From positions 3,539,001 through 3,603,000 of the forward strand of contig NZ_JABWRE020000001.1 in NCBI RefSeq assembly GCF_014268815.2: DNA of 64,000 bases, in the 5' to 3' direction. A program made the position numbers and the translations under genes. The notes below the pieces were generated by a model. It was given only the letters and a program-made list of their open reading frames with translations. It ran no database searches and had not been told where the DNA came from. Source of the stretch: Pseudomonas urmiensis (GTDB lineage: Bacteria; Pseudomonadota; Gammaproteobacteria; Pseudomonadales; Pseudomonadaceae). Shown one piece after another: positions 18,813 to 26,590 of the stretch. How positions within the stretch are numbered: position 1 is the stretch's first letter; each line of letters opens with the position of its first letter.

Positions 18813-19517
18813 TTACCAGCCGAGGGTTTCCTTGAGGAACGGGATGGTCAGTTTGCGCTGGGCCTGCAGCGAGGCCTGATCGAGGCGTTCGAGCAGATCG
18901 AACAGCGCACTCATGCTGCGCGCGCCACGGGTGAGGATGAAATGGCCGACCTCATCGGTCAGGTGCAGGCCACGGCGCGAAGCCCGCAGTTGCAAGGCGC
19001 GCAGCTTGTCTTCGTCGGACAGACCGCGCATCTGGAAGATCAGCGCCAAGGTCAGGCGCGACTTGAGGTCAGGCAGTTTGATCGGCAGCTCACGCGGCGA
19101 GCTGGAGGCCGCCAAGAGCAGGCGCCGGCCGCTGTCGCGCAGGCGGTTGAAGAGGTGGAACATGGCCTCTTCCCAATCGGCTTTGCCGGCGATCACATGC
19201 AAGTCGTCGATGCACACCAGCTCGTATTGTTCGAGGTGGTCGAGCAGCTCTACGCCGCGCTCCAGCAATTGGGCCAGCGGCAGGTACACGGCAGGTTCGC
19301 CGCGTTGCTGGAAACGGTGGGTGGCGGCCTGCAACAGGTGAGTTCGGCCCACACCCTGTTTGCCCCATAAATAAATGAGGCTCTCGGTCCAGCCGGCGTC
19401 GGCTTCACATAGCCGCTCGACGTAGCCTAATGCCGCGGCATTGGCGCCCGGATAGTAGTTGATGAAGGTAGCGTCATCGCGCAGACGCACACCCAGGGGC
19501 AACTGGATCGGTTTCAT
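18813..19517 (-). CDS. hda: DnaA regulatory inactivator Hda
   Basis: Hda is a DnaA-like AAA+ protein that acts with the DNA-loaded sliding clamp to stimulate hydrolysis of DnaA-bound ATP. The 234-residue protein begins MKPIQLPLGVRL, an N-terminal clamp-binding motif (QLPLGV), followed by GKQGVGRTHLLQA (P-loop region), CIDDLHVI (Walker B) and LKSRLTLALIFQM. It lacks the DnaA DNA-binding domain, as expected. The start at 19517 was chosen because the clamp motif must be near the N-terminus. Confidence 0.95.
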   Translation of the reverse strand: MKPIQLPLGVRLRDDATFINYYPGANAAALGYVERLCEADAGWTESLIYLWGKQGVGRTHLLQAATHRFQQRGEPAVYLPLAQLLERGVELLDHLEQYELVCIDDLHVIAGKADWEEAMFHLFNRLRDSGRRLLLAASSSPRELPIKLPDLKSRLTLALIFQMRGLSDEDKLRALQLRASRRGLHLTDEVGHFILTRGARSMSALFDLLERLDQASLQAQRKLTIPFLKETLGW

Positions 19518-19648
19518 GCTGGCTGACGGTCGCGAGGACCACGGGGGCCTTTGGTGAACAGTGTGCAAAGTCTATACCCGCAGCGCGGGCGGCACAATCG
19601 GCGAGCGCAAGAGCACAAGCAAAATCAATGAGTTGCGCGGTAAAAATG

Positions 19649-19676
19649 CAAAAAAAGGGGCCTTTGCACGGCCCCT
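19649..19676 (-). terminator. Intrinsic terminator of the perM-like gene
   Basis: On the minus strand GGGGCC, a 7-base loop and GGCCCC are followed by seven T residues, just below the stop of the AI-2E family gene. Confidence 0.9.
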
Positions 19677-19683
19677 GACGGTA

Positions 19684-20760
19684 TCACAGGTCCGGATCGA
19701 CCTCGCCGCCGTACATGTCCGACTCCTTGTACAGGTCATGCACATGACGCAGCAGCACCATGATCACTGCCGCCACGGGCAAGGCCAGCAGCACCCCGGT
19801 AAAGCCAAACAGCTCGCCCCCGGCCAGGATCGCGAAGATCACCGCCACCGGATGCAGGCCAATGCGATCGCCCACCAGCATCGGCGTCAGCACCATGCCT
19901 TCGAGCACCTGGCCGATCATGAACACCGCGACGATGCCCAGCAGCGGATACGGATCGCCGCCAAACTGGAACAACCCGGCAATCAAAGCGGCGCCGATGC
20001 CAATGATGAAGCCCATGTACGGCACGATCGCCGCAAGCCCGGCCAACAGACCGATCAACAGCCCCAGTTCCAGGCCTACCAGCATCAAGCCGCTGGAATA
20101 GATCACGCCCAGCGCCAGCATCACCAGCAACTGACCACGCACGAAGGCGCCGAGTACCTCATGGCATTCGCCCGCCAGGCCCATCACCTGCGACTCACGC
20201 TGGCGTGGCAGCAAACCGCGCAGCTTGGCCATCATCACGTCCCAGTCGCGCAGCAAGTAGAAGCCCACCACCGGGATCAGCACCAGGTTGGCCAGCCACG
20301 CCATCAGCGCCAGACTCGAGGCGGTGGCCTGCGACAGCAGCATGCCGACGATGTCGGTTGTCTGGCCCATGTGCGCGCCGACCGCAGCCTTGATCTTGTC
20401 GAACTTCCAGAAGCCGTCGGCCAGGCCCAGGCGGCTCTGCACCCAAGGCAGCGCTACATGCTGCAGCCAGTCGAGCATTTGCGGCGTCAGTTCGTACAGG
20501 CGCACCAACTGCTTGGCCAACATCGGGATCAGCACCAGCAACATGGCCATGAAGATCAAGGTGAACAGGCTGAACACCACCACCACGCCCCAGGTGCGTG
20601 ACAGGCCCAGGCGCTCCAGGCGATCGACCAGCGGGTCGGCCAGATACGCCAGGAGAATGCCAACCAGAAACGGAGAAAGAATGTTGTGCAGGCTATATAG
20701 CAGCACGGCGATCAGCAGGGCCACGCCCAGCCATACCCAGCGACGCGGGTCAGTCATCAT
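19684..20760 (-). CDS. AI-2E/PerM family permease
   Basis: A 358-residue inner-membrane protein of the PerM/AI-2E transporter superfamily. About seven to eight membrane segments are visible, with the family motif region VVPYMGFIIGIGAALIAGL (here IVPYMG) and the C-terminal ELFGFTGVLLALPVAAV. The cargo is not known. The ATG at 20760 has AAGGAA eight bases upstream; a GTG two codons earlier is less likely. It begins 12 bp after the DUF2066 gene, so the two form an operon that ends in a strong terminator. Confidence 0.88.
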   Translation of the reverse strand: MMTDPRRWVWLGVALLIAVLLYSLHNILSPFLVGILLAYLADPLVDRLERLGLSRTWGVVVVFSLFTLIFMAMLLVLIPMLAKQLVRLYELTPQMLDWLQHVALPWVQSRLGLADGFWKFDKIKAAVGAHMGQTTDIVGMLLSQATASSLALMAWLANLVLIPVVGFYLLRDWDVMMAKLRGLLPRQRESQVMGLAGECHEVLGAFVRGQLLVMLALGVIYSSGLMLVGLELGLLIGLLAGLAAIVPYMGFIIGIGAALIAGLFQFGGDPYPLLGIVAVFMIGQVLEGMVLTPMLVGDRIGLHPVAVIFAILAGGELFGFTGVLLALPVAAVIMVLLRHVHDLYKESDMYGGEVDPDL

Positions 20761-20772
20761 GTGCACGTTTCC

Positions 20773-21828
20773 TTACCAGGCAAAACGCAGGCCGTCGAAC
20801 GGCTTGGGCGCAGCGGCCTGAACCGCCGCAGGCTGGGCTGCGGGCGCCGGCGGATTAGCCGGGCTGGCCGGTTGTTCGGCTGGCAGTTCCTGAAGCTTGG
20901 CCAGGCCCAATTGGGCGCGCAGCTGTTCGCGATTGCCGGTGACGGCATAGGTCAGCGTGGCGCCATCGGCCATCTGCAAGCGCGGGCCATAGGGTTCGAG
21001 CACACGGCTGAGCTCAGCGTAGCGCTGCAGGTTCATGCCCTGCACTTGCACTTGCAGCTCACTGCTGGCTCCCGGGCGGGTGACATAGCGCGGTGCCAGG
21101 CGGTTGCTGACTGCGAGCATGACCGCATCGGCCAACGCGGCCTGGTCAGCGCCTTCGGCATCGCCTTGTTCGCGCTGATCCCCCAGCCACAGCTGCCATT
21201 TACCCTGCCACTTGCCGTCGGCTTCATGGGCGTGCACCGCCAGCAAGGCATCGGCGCCATAGCGCTCGGAGGCCTCGCGCAGCGGCGCCGGGTCCTTGCC
21301 TTCCAGCTGCTTGGGGGTGGCGACCAGTTGTTCCTGCAGATCAGCCAACGGCAGGCGCAGCGGCAGGCCACGATGCTGGGCGGCGCGGCGCAGCGGTTCG
21401 GCAGCGCTCTGACCATCGCCGACCAGGCTGCTGCCATCGACACTGTCATTCAACCACCAACCGAGAATCGCTGGCCGGTTGCTGCCCCACAGGGCCAGGC
21501 CGGCCTTGCGCAGGGCGCGCTCGGTGCTGCCGGGGTCGAACTCCACCAGCACGCTTTCCGGCGGGCCAGCATCGCTACCGACCTGATTGATGATCTGCTG
21601 CGGATCGCTGCGCAGCGCGGCCAGGGCCGGGCTCTGCGGCGCCTTGGGGTCGCCGGTCAAGCGCAGTACCAAGGTATCCAGGGCTTGGCGGGTGGCCTGG
21701 GTACGCGCTTCGCTGCCCTGCCCTTGCAGCGGTTCGCGAACTTGATACAGCCCGGATACCGCCTCGGCCTGGGCGGCAGTGCCGACCAGGGCCAGGCAAC
21801 CGGCGGCCAGGTAGTTGAGAAAACGCAT
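20773..21828 (-). CDS. DUF2066 domain-containing exported protein
   Basis: A 351-residue protein with signal peptide (MRFLNYLAAGCLALVGTAAQAEA, cleavage near residue 21). The body, up to about residue 310, matches the DUF2066 family of gammaproteobacterial proteins (VSGLYQVREPL, LVLRLTGDP, ILGWWLND). It ends in a Pro/Ala-rich tail. No function is established. It is divergent from purM and co-directional with the PerM-like gene, a conserved order in pseudomonads. Confidence 0.85.
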   Translation of the reverse strand: MRFLNYLAAGCLALVGTAAQAEAVSGLYQVREPLQGQGSEARTQATRQALDTLVLRLTGDPKAPQSPALAALRSDPQQIINQVGSDAGPPESVLVEFDPGSTERALRKAGLALWGSNRPAILGWWLNDSVDGSSLVGDGQSAAEPLRRAAQHRGLPLRLPLADLQEQLVATPKQLEGKDPAPLREASERYGADALLAVHAHEADGKWQGKWQLWLGDQREQGDAEGADQAALADAVMLAVSNRLAPRYVTRPGASSELQVQVQGMNLQRYAELSRVLEPYGPRLQMADGATLTYAVTGNREQLRAQLGLAKLQELPAEQPASPANPPAPAAQPAAVQAAAPKPFDGLRFAW

Positions 21829-22169
21829 GGAGGATTCCTGTCCAGTGAGCTAAGTGACGGCGAACGTCGCGCCTGCCGGCTCAGACCACTGCGTGAGAAA
21901 ATCGCTCCTTCACGCCTGCAATCAGAGTCCGCCGCCTTTTCTATACCTTATACAGGCGCTGGCGCGGCAACCAGTCGCGCACGCCTAAACAAGGTTTTTT
22001 AATCGATTCCCGGCCAGTCGGTCGGCCTGAGGATGGCCGCTGCCCGGCAACCCTGATAAAATCGCGCGCCTTCGCAGACCAGTGACGAACAGGCAGCCGC
22101 CGCTTTAACAGCCGGCCTTGGCCGTCGCGGTCGTTTTCCTGAATCCCTCCCTCCTAAAGGCCTGGATCA
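21829..22169. promoter_or_regulatory. Divergent DUF2066/purM intergenic region
   Basis: A 341-bp gap without a gene. On the plus strand TGATAAAAT near 22053-22061 is a good extended -10 candidate for purM, leaving a leader of about 100 bases. On the minus strand a TATAAGGTATAG stretch near 21940-21952 may be the -10 region for the DUF2066 gene. No operator was recognised. Confidence 0.45.
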
Positions 22170-23228
22170 ATGAGCAAGCAACCCTCCCTGAGCTACAAGG
22201 ACGCCGGTGTAGACATCGACGCCGGCGAAGCACTGGTCGAACGCATCAAGGGCGTGGCCAAGCGCACCGCACGCCCTGAAGTCATGGGTGGCCTGGGCGG
22301 CTTCGGCGCCCTCTGCGAGATCCCGGCCGGCTACAAGCAGCCGGTTCTGGTCTCCGGCACCGACGGCGTCGGCACCAAGCTGCGCCTGGCGCTGAACCTG
22401 AACAAGCACGACAGCATCGGCCAGGACCTGGTCGCCATGTGCGTCAACGACCTGGTGGTCTGTGGCGCCGAGCCGCTGTTCTTCCTCGACTACTACGCCA
22501 CCGGCAAGCTCAATGTCGACGTCGCCGCGACCGTGGTCACCGGCATCGGCGCTGGCTGTGAACTGGCTGGCTGCTCCCTGGTGGGTGGTGAAACCGCCGA
22601 AATGCCAGGCATGTACGAGGGTGAAGACTACGACCTGGCCGGCTTCTGCGTCGGCGTGGTGGAAAAGGCCGAGATCATCGACGGCTCGAAAGTCGCCAGC
22701 GGCGATGCGCTGATCGCCCTGCCCTCGTCCGGTCCGCACTCCAATGGCTACTCGCTGATCCGCAAGATCCTCGAAGTGTCCAACACCGACATCGACAGCA
22801 CCCAGCTCGACGGCAAGCCGCTGGCTGACCTGCTGATGGCCCCGACCCGCATCTACGTCAAGCCGCTGCTCAAGCTGATCAAAGACACCGGCGCGGTCAA
22901 AGCCATGGCCCACATCACCGGTGGTGGCCTGCTCGACAACATCCCACGCGTGCTGCCGAAGAACGCCCAGGCGATCATCGACGTGGCCAGCTGGCAGCGT
23001 CCGGCAGTGTTCGATTTCCTCCAGGAAAAAGGCAACGTCGACGAGCACGAAATGCACCGCGTACTGAACTGCGGCGTTGGCATGGTCATCTGCGTCGCTC
23101 AGGATCAGGTCGACAACGCCCTGAACGTGCTGCGCGCAGCGGGTGAGCAGCCATGGGTCATCGGCCAGATCGCCGATGCCGCCGAAGGCGCTGCCCAGGT
23201 CGAGCTGCAAAACCTCAAGGCACACTGA
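22170..23228 (+). CDS. purM: Phosphoribosylformylglycinamidine cyclo-ligase (AIR synthetase)
   Basis: PurM closes the imidazole ring of 5-aminoimidazole ribonucleotide in purine synthesis, using ATP. The 352-residue length is normal. Recognisable segments are [13 protein letters not shown] at the N-terminus, [13 protein letters not shown] (ATP-binding glycine-rich), [21 protein letters not shown] and [14 protein letters not shown]. Its stop codon overlaps the ATG of purN (TGATG), so the two consecutive-pathway enzymes are translationally coupled. Confidence 0.97.
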   Translation: MSKQPSLSYKDAGVDIDAGEALVERIKGVAKRTARPEVMGGLGGFGALCEIPAGYKQPVLVSGTDGVGTKLRLALNLNKHDSIGQDLVAMCVNDLVVCGAEPLFFLDYYATGKLNVDVAATVVTGIGAGCELAGCSLVGGETAEMPGMYEGEDYDLAGFCVGVVEKAEIIDGSKVASGDALIALPSSGPHSNGYSLIRKILEVSNTDIDSTQLDGKPLADLLMAPTRIYVKPLLKLIKDTGAVKAMAHITGGGLLDNIPRVLPKNAQAIIDVASWQRPAVFDFLQEKGNVDEHEMHRVLNCGVGMVICVAQDQVDNALNVLRAAGEQPWVIGQIADAAEGAAQVELQNLKAH

Positions 23229-23881
23229 TGCCGAGCAAGACCTGCAACGTTGTGGTACTGCTGTCGGGTTCCGGCAGCAACCTGCAAGCGCTGATCGACA
23301 GCAGCCTGGGTCAAGACAGCCCGGTGCAGATTCGCGGGGTGATCTCAAACCGCGCCGACGCCTATGGCCTGGAACGGGCCAAGGCCGCCGGGATCGACAC
23401 CGCAGTGCTGGAACACCAGGGTTTCGACGGGCGCCAAGCCTTCGATGCAGCGCTGATGGCGCTGATCGACGGCATGCAGCCTGACCTGGTGGTCCTGGCT
23501 GGCTTCATGCGCATCCTCAGTGGCGACTTCGTGCGCCACTACCAGGGCCGCCTGCTCAACATCCACCCCTCGTTGCTGCCCAAATACAAGGGCCTGCATA
23601 CCCACCAGCGTGCGCTGGAGGCGGGTGATGCCGAGCACGGCTGCAGCGTGCACTTCGTCACCGAGGAACTCGATGGCGGGCCACTGGTCGTACAGGCAGT
23701 GGTTGCGGTAGCGCCAGACGACACCGTGCAAAGCCTGGCCGACCGGGTTCACCATCAGGAACACCAGATCTACCCGCTGGCGGTGCGCTGGTTCGCTGAA
23801 GGGCGCTTGCGTCTTGGCGAACACGGTGCATTACTGGATGGCCAGCCGCTGGCGGCCAGCGGTCACTTGATTCGACCCTAG
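23228..23881 (+). CDS. purN: Phosphoribosylglycinamide formyltransferase
   Basis: PurN transfers the formyl group of 10-formyltetrahydrofolate to GAR. The 217-residue protein has LLSGSGSNLQALID near the N-terminus, the catalytic block NIHPSLLPKYKG and the HFVTEELDGG segment with the conserved aspartate. The ATG at 23228 was chosen because it overlaps the purM stop and matches the family start; the frame is open upstream inside purM. Confidence 0.96.
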   Translation: MPSKTCNVVVLLSGSGSNLQALIDSSLGQDSPVQIRGVISNRADAYGLERAKAAGIDTAVLEHQGFDGRQAFDAALMALIDGMQPDLVVLAGFMRILSGDFVRHYQGRLLNIHPSLLPKYKGLHTHQRALEAGDAEHGCSVHFVTEELDGGPLVVQAVVAVAPDDTVQSLADRVHHQEHQIYPLAVRWFAEGRLRLGEHGALLDGQPLAASGHLIRP

Positions 23882-23889
23882 GAGAATTT

Positions 23890-24600
23890 ATGCGTCGCGC
23901 CCTGCTCTTGGCTCTCGCCGTGCTTGCCCTGCCCCTCCAGGCAGCCGATCTGAAGCCGTTCTCGGCCAGCTACACCGCCGACTGGAAGCAGCTGCCCATG
24001 AGCGGCACCGCTGAACGTAGCCTGGTGAAGAATGCCAATGGTACCTGGGACCTTCATTTCAAGGCTTCCATGATGATTGCCAGCCTCACCGAGCAAAGCA
24101 CCCTGCGCCTGGACAACGACACCCTGCTGCCACAGAAGTACCACTTCGAGCGTGGCGGCCTGGGCAAAGCGAAGAAAGTCGATCTGGACTTCGACTGGAC
24201 CGCGAAGAAGGTCACCGGTAGCGACCGTGGCGATGCCATCAGCCTGCCGCTCAACCGCGGCGTGCTGGACAAGTCGTCCTATCAGTTGGCGCTGCAGCAT
24301 GATGTGGCCGCTGGCAAGAAGAGCATGACCTATCAGGTGGTCGACGGTGACGAGATCGACACCTACGACTTCCGCGTGCTGGGGACTGAGAAAGTCAGCA
24401 CCAAGACCGGCCAGGTCGATGCGATCAAGGTCGAGCGCGTGCGCGACCCGAGCCAAAGCAAGCGCATCACCGAGTTGTGGTTCGCCAAGGACTGGGACTA
24501 CCTGCTAGTGCAACTGCGCCAGGTCGAAACTGATGGCAAGGAGTACGTGATCGTGCTGCAGGATGGCACGGTCGATGGCAAGTCGGTGAAGGGTAACTGA
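23890..24600 (+). CDS. DUF3108 domain-containing periplasmic protein
   Basis: A 236-residue exported protein with a short signal peptide ending near LPLQAAD (residue 19). The rest fits DUF3108: an all-beta domain starting FSASYTADWKQLPMSGTAERSL and ending in a hydrophilic WDYLLVQLRQVETDGKEY region. Function is unknown. It follows purN by nine bases and ends before a strong terminator, so purM-purN-DUF3108 is one operon. Confidence 0.85.
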   Translation: MRRALLLALAVLALPLQAADLKPFSASYTADWKQLPMSGTAERSLVKNANGTWDLHFKASMMIASLTEQSTLRLDNDTLLPQKYHFERGGLGKAKKVDLDFDWTAKKVTGSDRGDAISLPLNRGVLDKSSYQLALQHDVAAGKKSMTYQVVDGDEIDTYDFRVLGTEKVSTKTGQVDAIKVERVRDPSQSKRITELWFAKDWDYLLVQLRQVETDGKEYVIVLQDGTVDGKSVKGN

Positions 24601-24625
24601 TCGCCTGGGCTTGTTGCTGATACAC

Positions 24626-24655
24626 AAACCCCGCCGCGTGCGGGGTTTCTTTTTG
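24626..24655 (+). terminator. Intrinsic terminator of purMN operon
   Basis: AAACCCCGC and GCGGGGTTT form the stem around a short loop, followed by CTTTTT. Confidence 0.93.
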
Positions 24656-24678
24656 CCTGTGGTATTGGGTGATACATG

Positions 24679-24734
24679 GCCCCGCGATAGCGTTGCTTGG
24701 TCTGACGCTATCGCGGGGCAAGCCCGCTCCCACG
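24679..24734. repeat. REP pair, inverted
   Basis: GGCCCCGCGATAGCG and CGCTATCGCGGGGCAAGCCC face each other across 12 bp and would form a long hairpin. Confidence 0.85.
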
Positions 24735-24854
24735 TTTGCATAAGGCTTCATTAAACATGTTTCATCGGCAGTTTATTTACTTAGCCTGCTAACAAACTCT
24801 ATAACTAAGGCCTGCGACACAGTGCCGCAGCCAACGAGAAGTGGAGTTTTAACG

Positions 24855-25037
24855 ATGACAGTCCAAGTAAGCGAACGCGACGAATCGAAAATGTCCCACG
24901 AAGGCCTGGCCGCCGGTGTGCGGATCTGGGATGTGCATCAGCAAGGTCAGCTGGTCGGCATGTTCCACCAGGAGCATGAAGCCCATCAGTACCGCATGGA
25001 GCTTGAGCACCTTGAGAACCAGCGCCATACGCAGTAA
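24855..25037 (+). CDS. Small conserved hypothetical protein, 60 aa
   Basis: The product starts MTVQVSERDESKMSHEGL, with GGAG eight bases before the ATG. It is soluble, with His and Gln rich sections (HQQGQLVGMFHQEHEAHQ). It is a separate unit, since a terminator lies upstream (24626-24655) and another follows directly (25050-25076). An AT-rich stretch at 24775-24815 probably contains its promoter. I do not recognise a family. Confidence 0.7.
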   Translation: MTVQVSERDESKMSHEGLAAGVRIWDVHQQGQLVGMFHQEHEAHQYRMELEHLENQRHTQ

Positions 25038-25049
25038 ACAGTCTTCGAT

Positions 25050-25076
25050 AAAAAACCCCGCCAAGGCGGGGTTTTT
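25050..25076. terminator. Bidirectional intrinsic terminator
   Basis: AAAAACCCCGCC, a 2-base loop and GGCGGGGTTTTT. T-runs on both strands end the 60-aa gene (plus) and the DUF2058 gene (minus). Confidence 0.95.
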
Positions 25077-25081
25077 CGTGT

Positions 25082-25621
25082 TTACCACATCAGGTCGTCA
25101 GGGATCTTGTAGGCCGCGTACGGATCGTGCTCGTCCGCCTCCTCGACATGGGTATTGAGCAACAGGATGCGATTAGGGTCGCGCTCCTGGATCTTCACTG
25201 CCGCTTCGCGCGGGATCACCTCGTAACCACCGCCGAACGACACCACCGCCAGCGAGCCATTGCTCAGCTTGCTGCGCATCAAGGCGTTGACGGCGATGCG
25301 CTTGACCTTCTTGTCGTCGACGAAGTTGTAGTAGTCCTCGGTGGTCAGCTTGGGCAGGCGGGTGGCTTCGATCAATTGCTTGATCTGCGCGGCGCGGGCT
25401 TTGTGCTCGGCCTTTTCCTGCTGCTGACGGTTCAGCTCCTGATCGCGCCTGGCCTTCTCGGCCATGGCTTCCTTGGCCAGGCGCTGCTGGGTGTCGTCCA
25501 CCTCGACCTGGCCCTTTTGTTCCAGGCGCTTCTGTTTCTTTTCTGCTTTGTTGGTCTGCTTGACCTGCTTCTGGTTAACCAGACCGGCCTTGAGCAATTG
25601 GTCGCGAAGGGAAAGGCTCAT
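25082..25621 (-). CDS. DUF2058 family protein (YaiL-like)
   Basis: A 179-residue soluble protein that begins MSLSLRDQLLKAGLVNQKQVKQ and then has a highly charged, coiled-coil-like section rich in Lys, Glu and Gln (residues 20-90). The C-terminus (EDYYNFVDDKKVKRIAVN) is globular. This matches DUF2058, related to E. coli YaiL, whose role is unclear. It lies downstream of mazG on the same strand, 26 bp away. Confidence 0.87.
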   Translation of the reverse strand: MSLSLRDQLLKAGLVNQKQVKQTNKAEKKQKRLEQKGQVEVDDTQQRLAKEAMAEKARRDQELNRQQQEKAEHKARAAQIKQLIEATRLPKLTTEDYYNFVDDKKVKRIAVNALMRSKLSNGSLAVVSFGGGYEVIPREAAVKIQERDPNRILLLNTHVEEADEHDPYAAYKIPDDLMW

Positions 25622-25647
25622 GGATGTTCACTCACTTATGCAACAGC

Positions 25648-26481
25648 TCAGCCGCAGCTGGGCAGGTTCTTTTCCTGACGTTTGGCTTCACCCCAAAGGG
25701 CGTCCAGCTGGTCAAGGTTACACTCTTCGATCGGCTTGCCGCTGTCGCGCAAGGCCTGTTCGATGAAGCGGAAACGTCGCTCGAACTTGCGGTTCGCGCG
25801 ACGCAGGGCGTTTTCTGGATCGTGCTTGAGGTGCCGGGCCAGGTTGACGGTGGCAAACAGCAGGTCGCCGATTTCGTCTTCCAGCGCATCGCTGTCGCCG
25901 TCGGCCATGGCCTGCAATACCTCATCAAGCTCCTCGCGGACCTTGTCCAGCACCGGCAGTGCTTCTGGCCAGTCGAAGCCGACCGTGGCCGCACGCTTTT
26001 GTAGCTTGGCCGCTCGCGACAAGGCTGGCAACGCGGCAGGCACATCGTCGAGCAACGACAGCTGCTCTGGCTCGCTGTGCTCGGCGCGCTCCTCGGCCTT
26101 GATCTGCTCCCAACGGGATTTAACCTCGGCCTCACTCAGGCGTGGGGTGTCGAGGGCCGCGTAGAGATCGCCGGTGGGGAATACGTGAGGGTGGCGACGA
26201 ATCAGCTTGCGGGTGATGGCATCGACCACACCGGCGAACTCGAAACGGCCCTCCTCGCGCGCCAGCTGGCTGTAGTAGACCACCTGGAACAACAGGTCGC
26301 CCAGCTCGCCTTGCAGGTGAACAAAGTCGCCGCGCTCGATGGTATCGGCGACTTCATACGCCTCTTCGAGGGTGTGCTGGACAATGCTGGCGTAGTCCTG
26401 CTTGAGGTCCCAGGGGCAGCCGTGCTTGGGGTCGCGCAGCCGGGCCATCAGGTGCAGCAGGTCTTCTAGGGTGTAGGTCAT
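25648..26481 (-). CDS. mazG: Nucleoside triphosphate pyrophosphohydrolase MazG
   Basis: MazG hydrolyses (d)NTPs to the monophosphate and pyrophosphate, and in E. coli it also affects ppGpp levels. The 277-residue protein holds two MazG repeats: the first around CPWDLKQDYASIVQHTLEEAYEV (residues 22-44, EEAYE metal site) and the second around VREELDEVLQAM and LEDEIGDLLFATVN. It is directly downstream of relA, with a REP pair in the gap. That arrangement is conserved and biologically apt, because relA makes ppGpp. Confidence 0.93.
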   Translation of the reverse strand: MTYTLEDLLHLMARLRDPKHGCPWDLKQDYASIVQHTLEEAYEVADTIERGDFVHLQGELGDLLFQVVYYSQLAREEGRFEFAGVVDAITRKLIRRHPHVFPTGDLYAALDTPRLSEAEVKSRWEQIKAEERAEHSEPEQLSLLDDVPAALPALSRAAKLQKRAATVGFDWPEALPVLDKVREELDEVLQAMADGDSDALEDEIGDLLFATVNLARHLKHDPENALRRANRKFERRFRFIEQALRDSGKPIEECNLDQLDALWGEAKRQEKNLPSCG

Positions 26482-26509
26482 GGGTCAATCCTTCCGGACC
26501 GTGTCGTCC

Positions 26510-26579
26510 CATTCGCGGGCAAGCCCGCCCCCACAAGGACCGCTGAGATCCTGTAGGAGCGGGCTTGCCCGCGATGAGG
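26510..26579. repeat. REP pair, inverted
   Basis: Two REP cores (CGCGGGCAAGCCCGC at 26514-26528 and its inverse near 26558-26574) in the relA-mazG gap. They could form a large hairpin in the operon mRNA. Confidence 0.88.
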
Positions 26580-26590
26580 CCGCCGCGATT

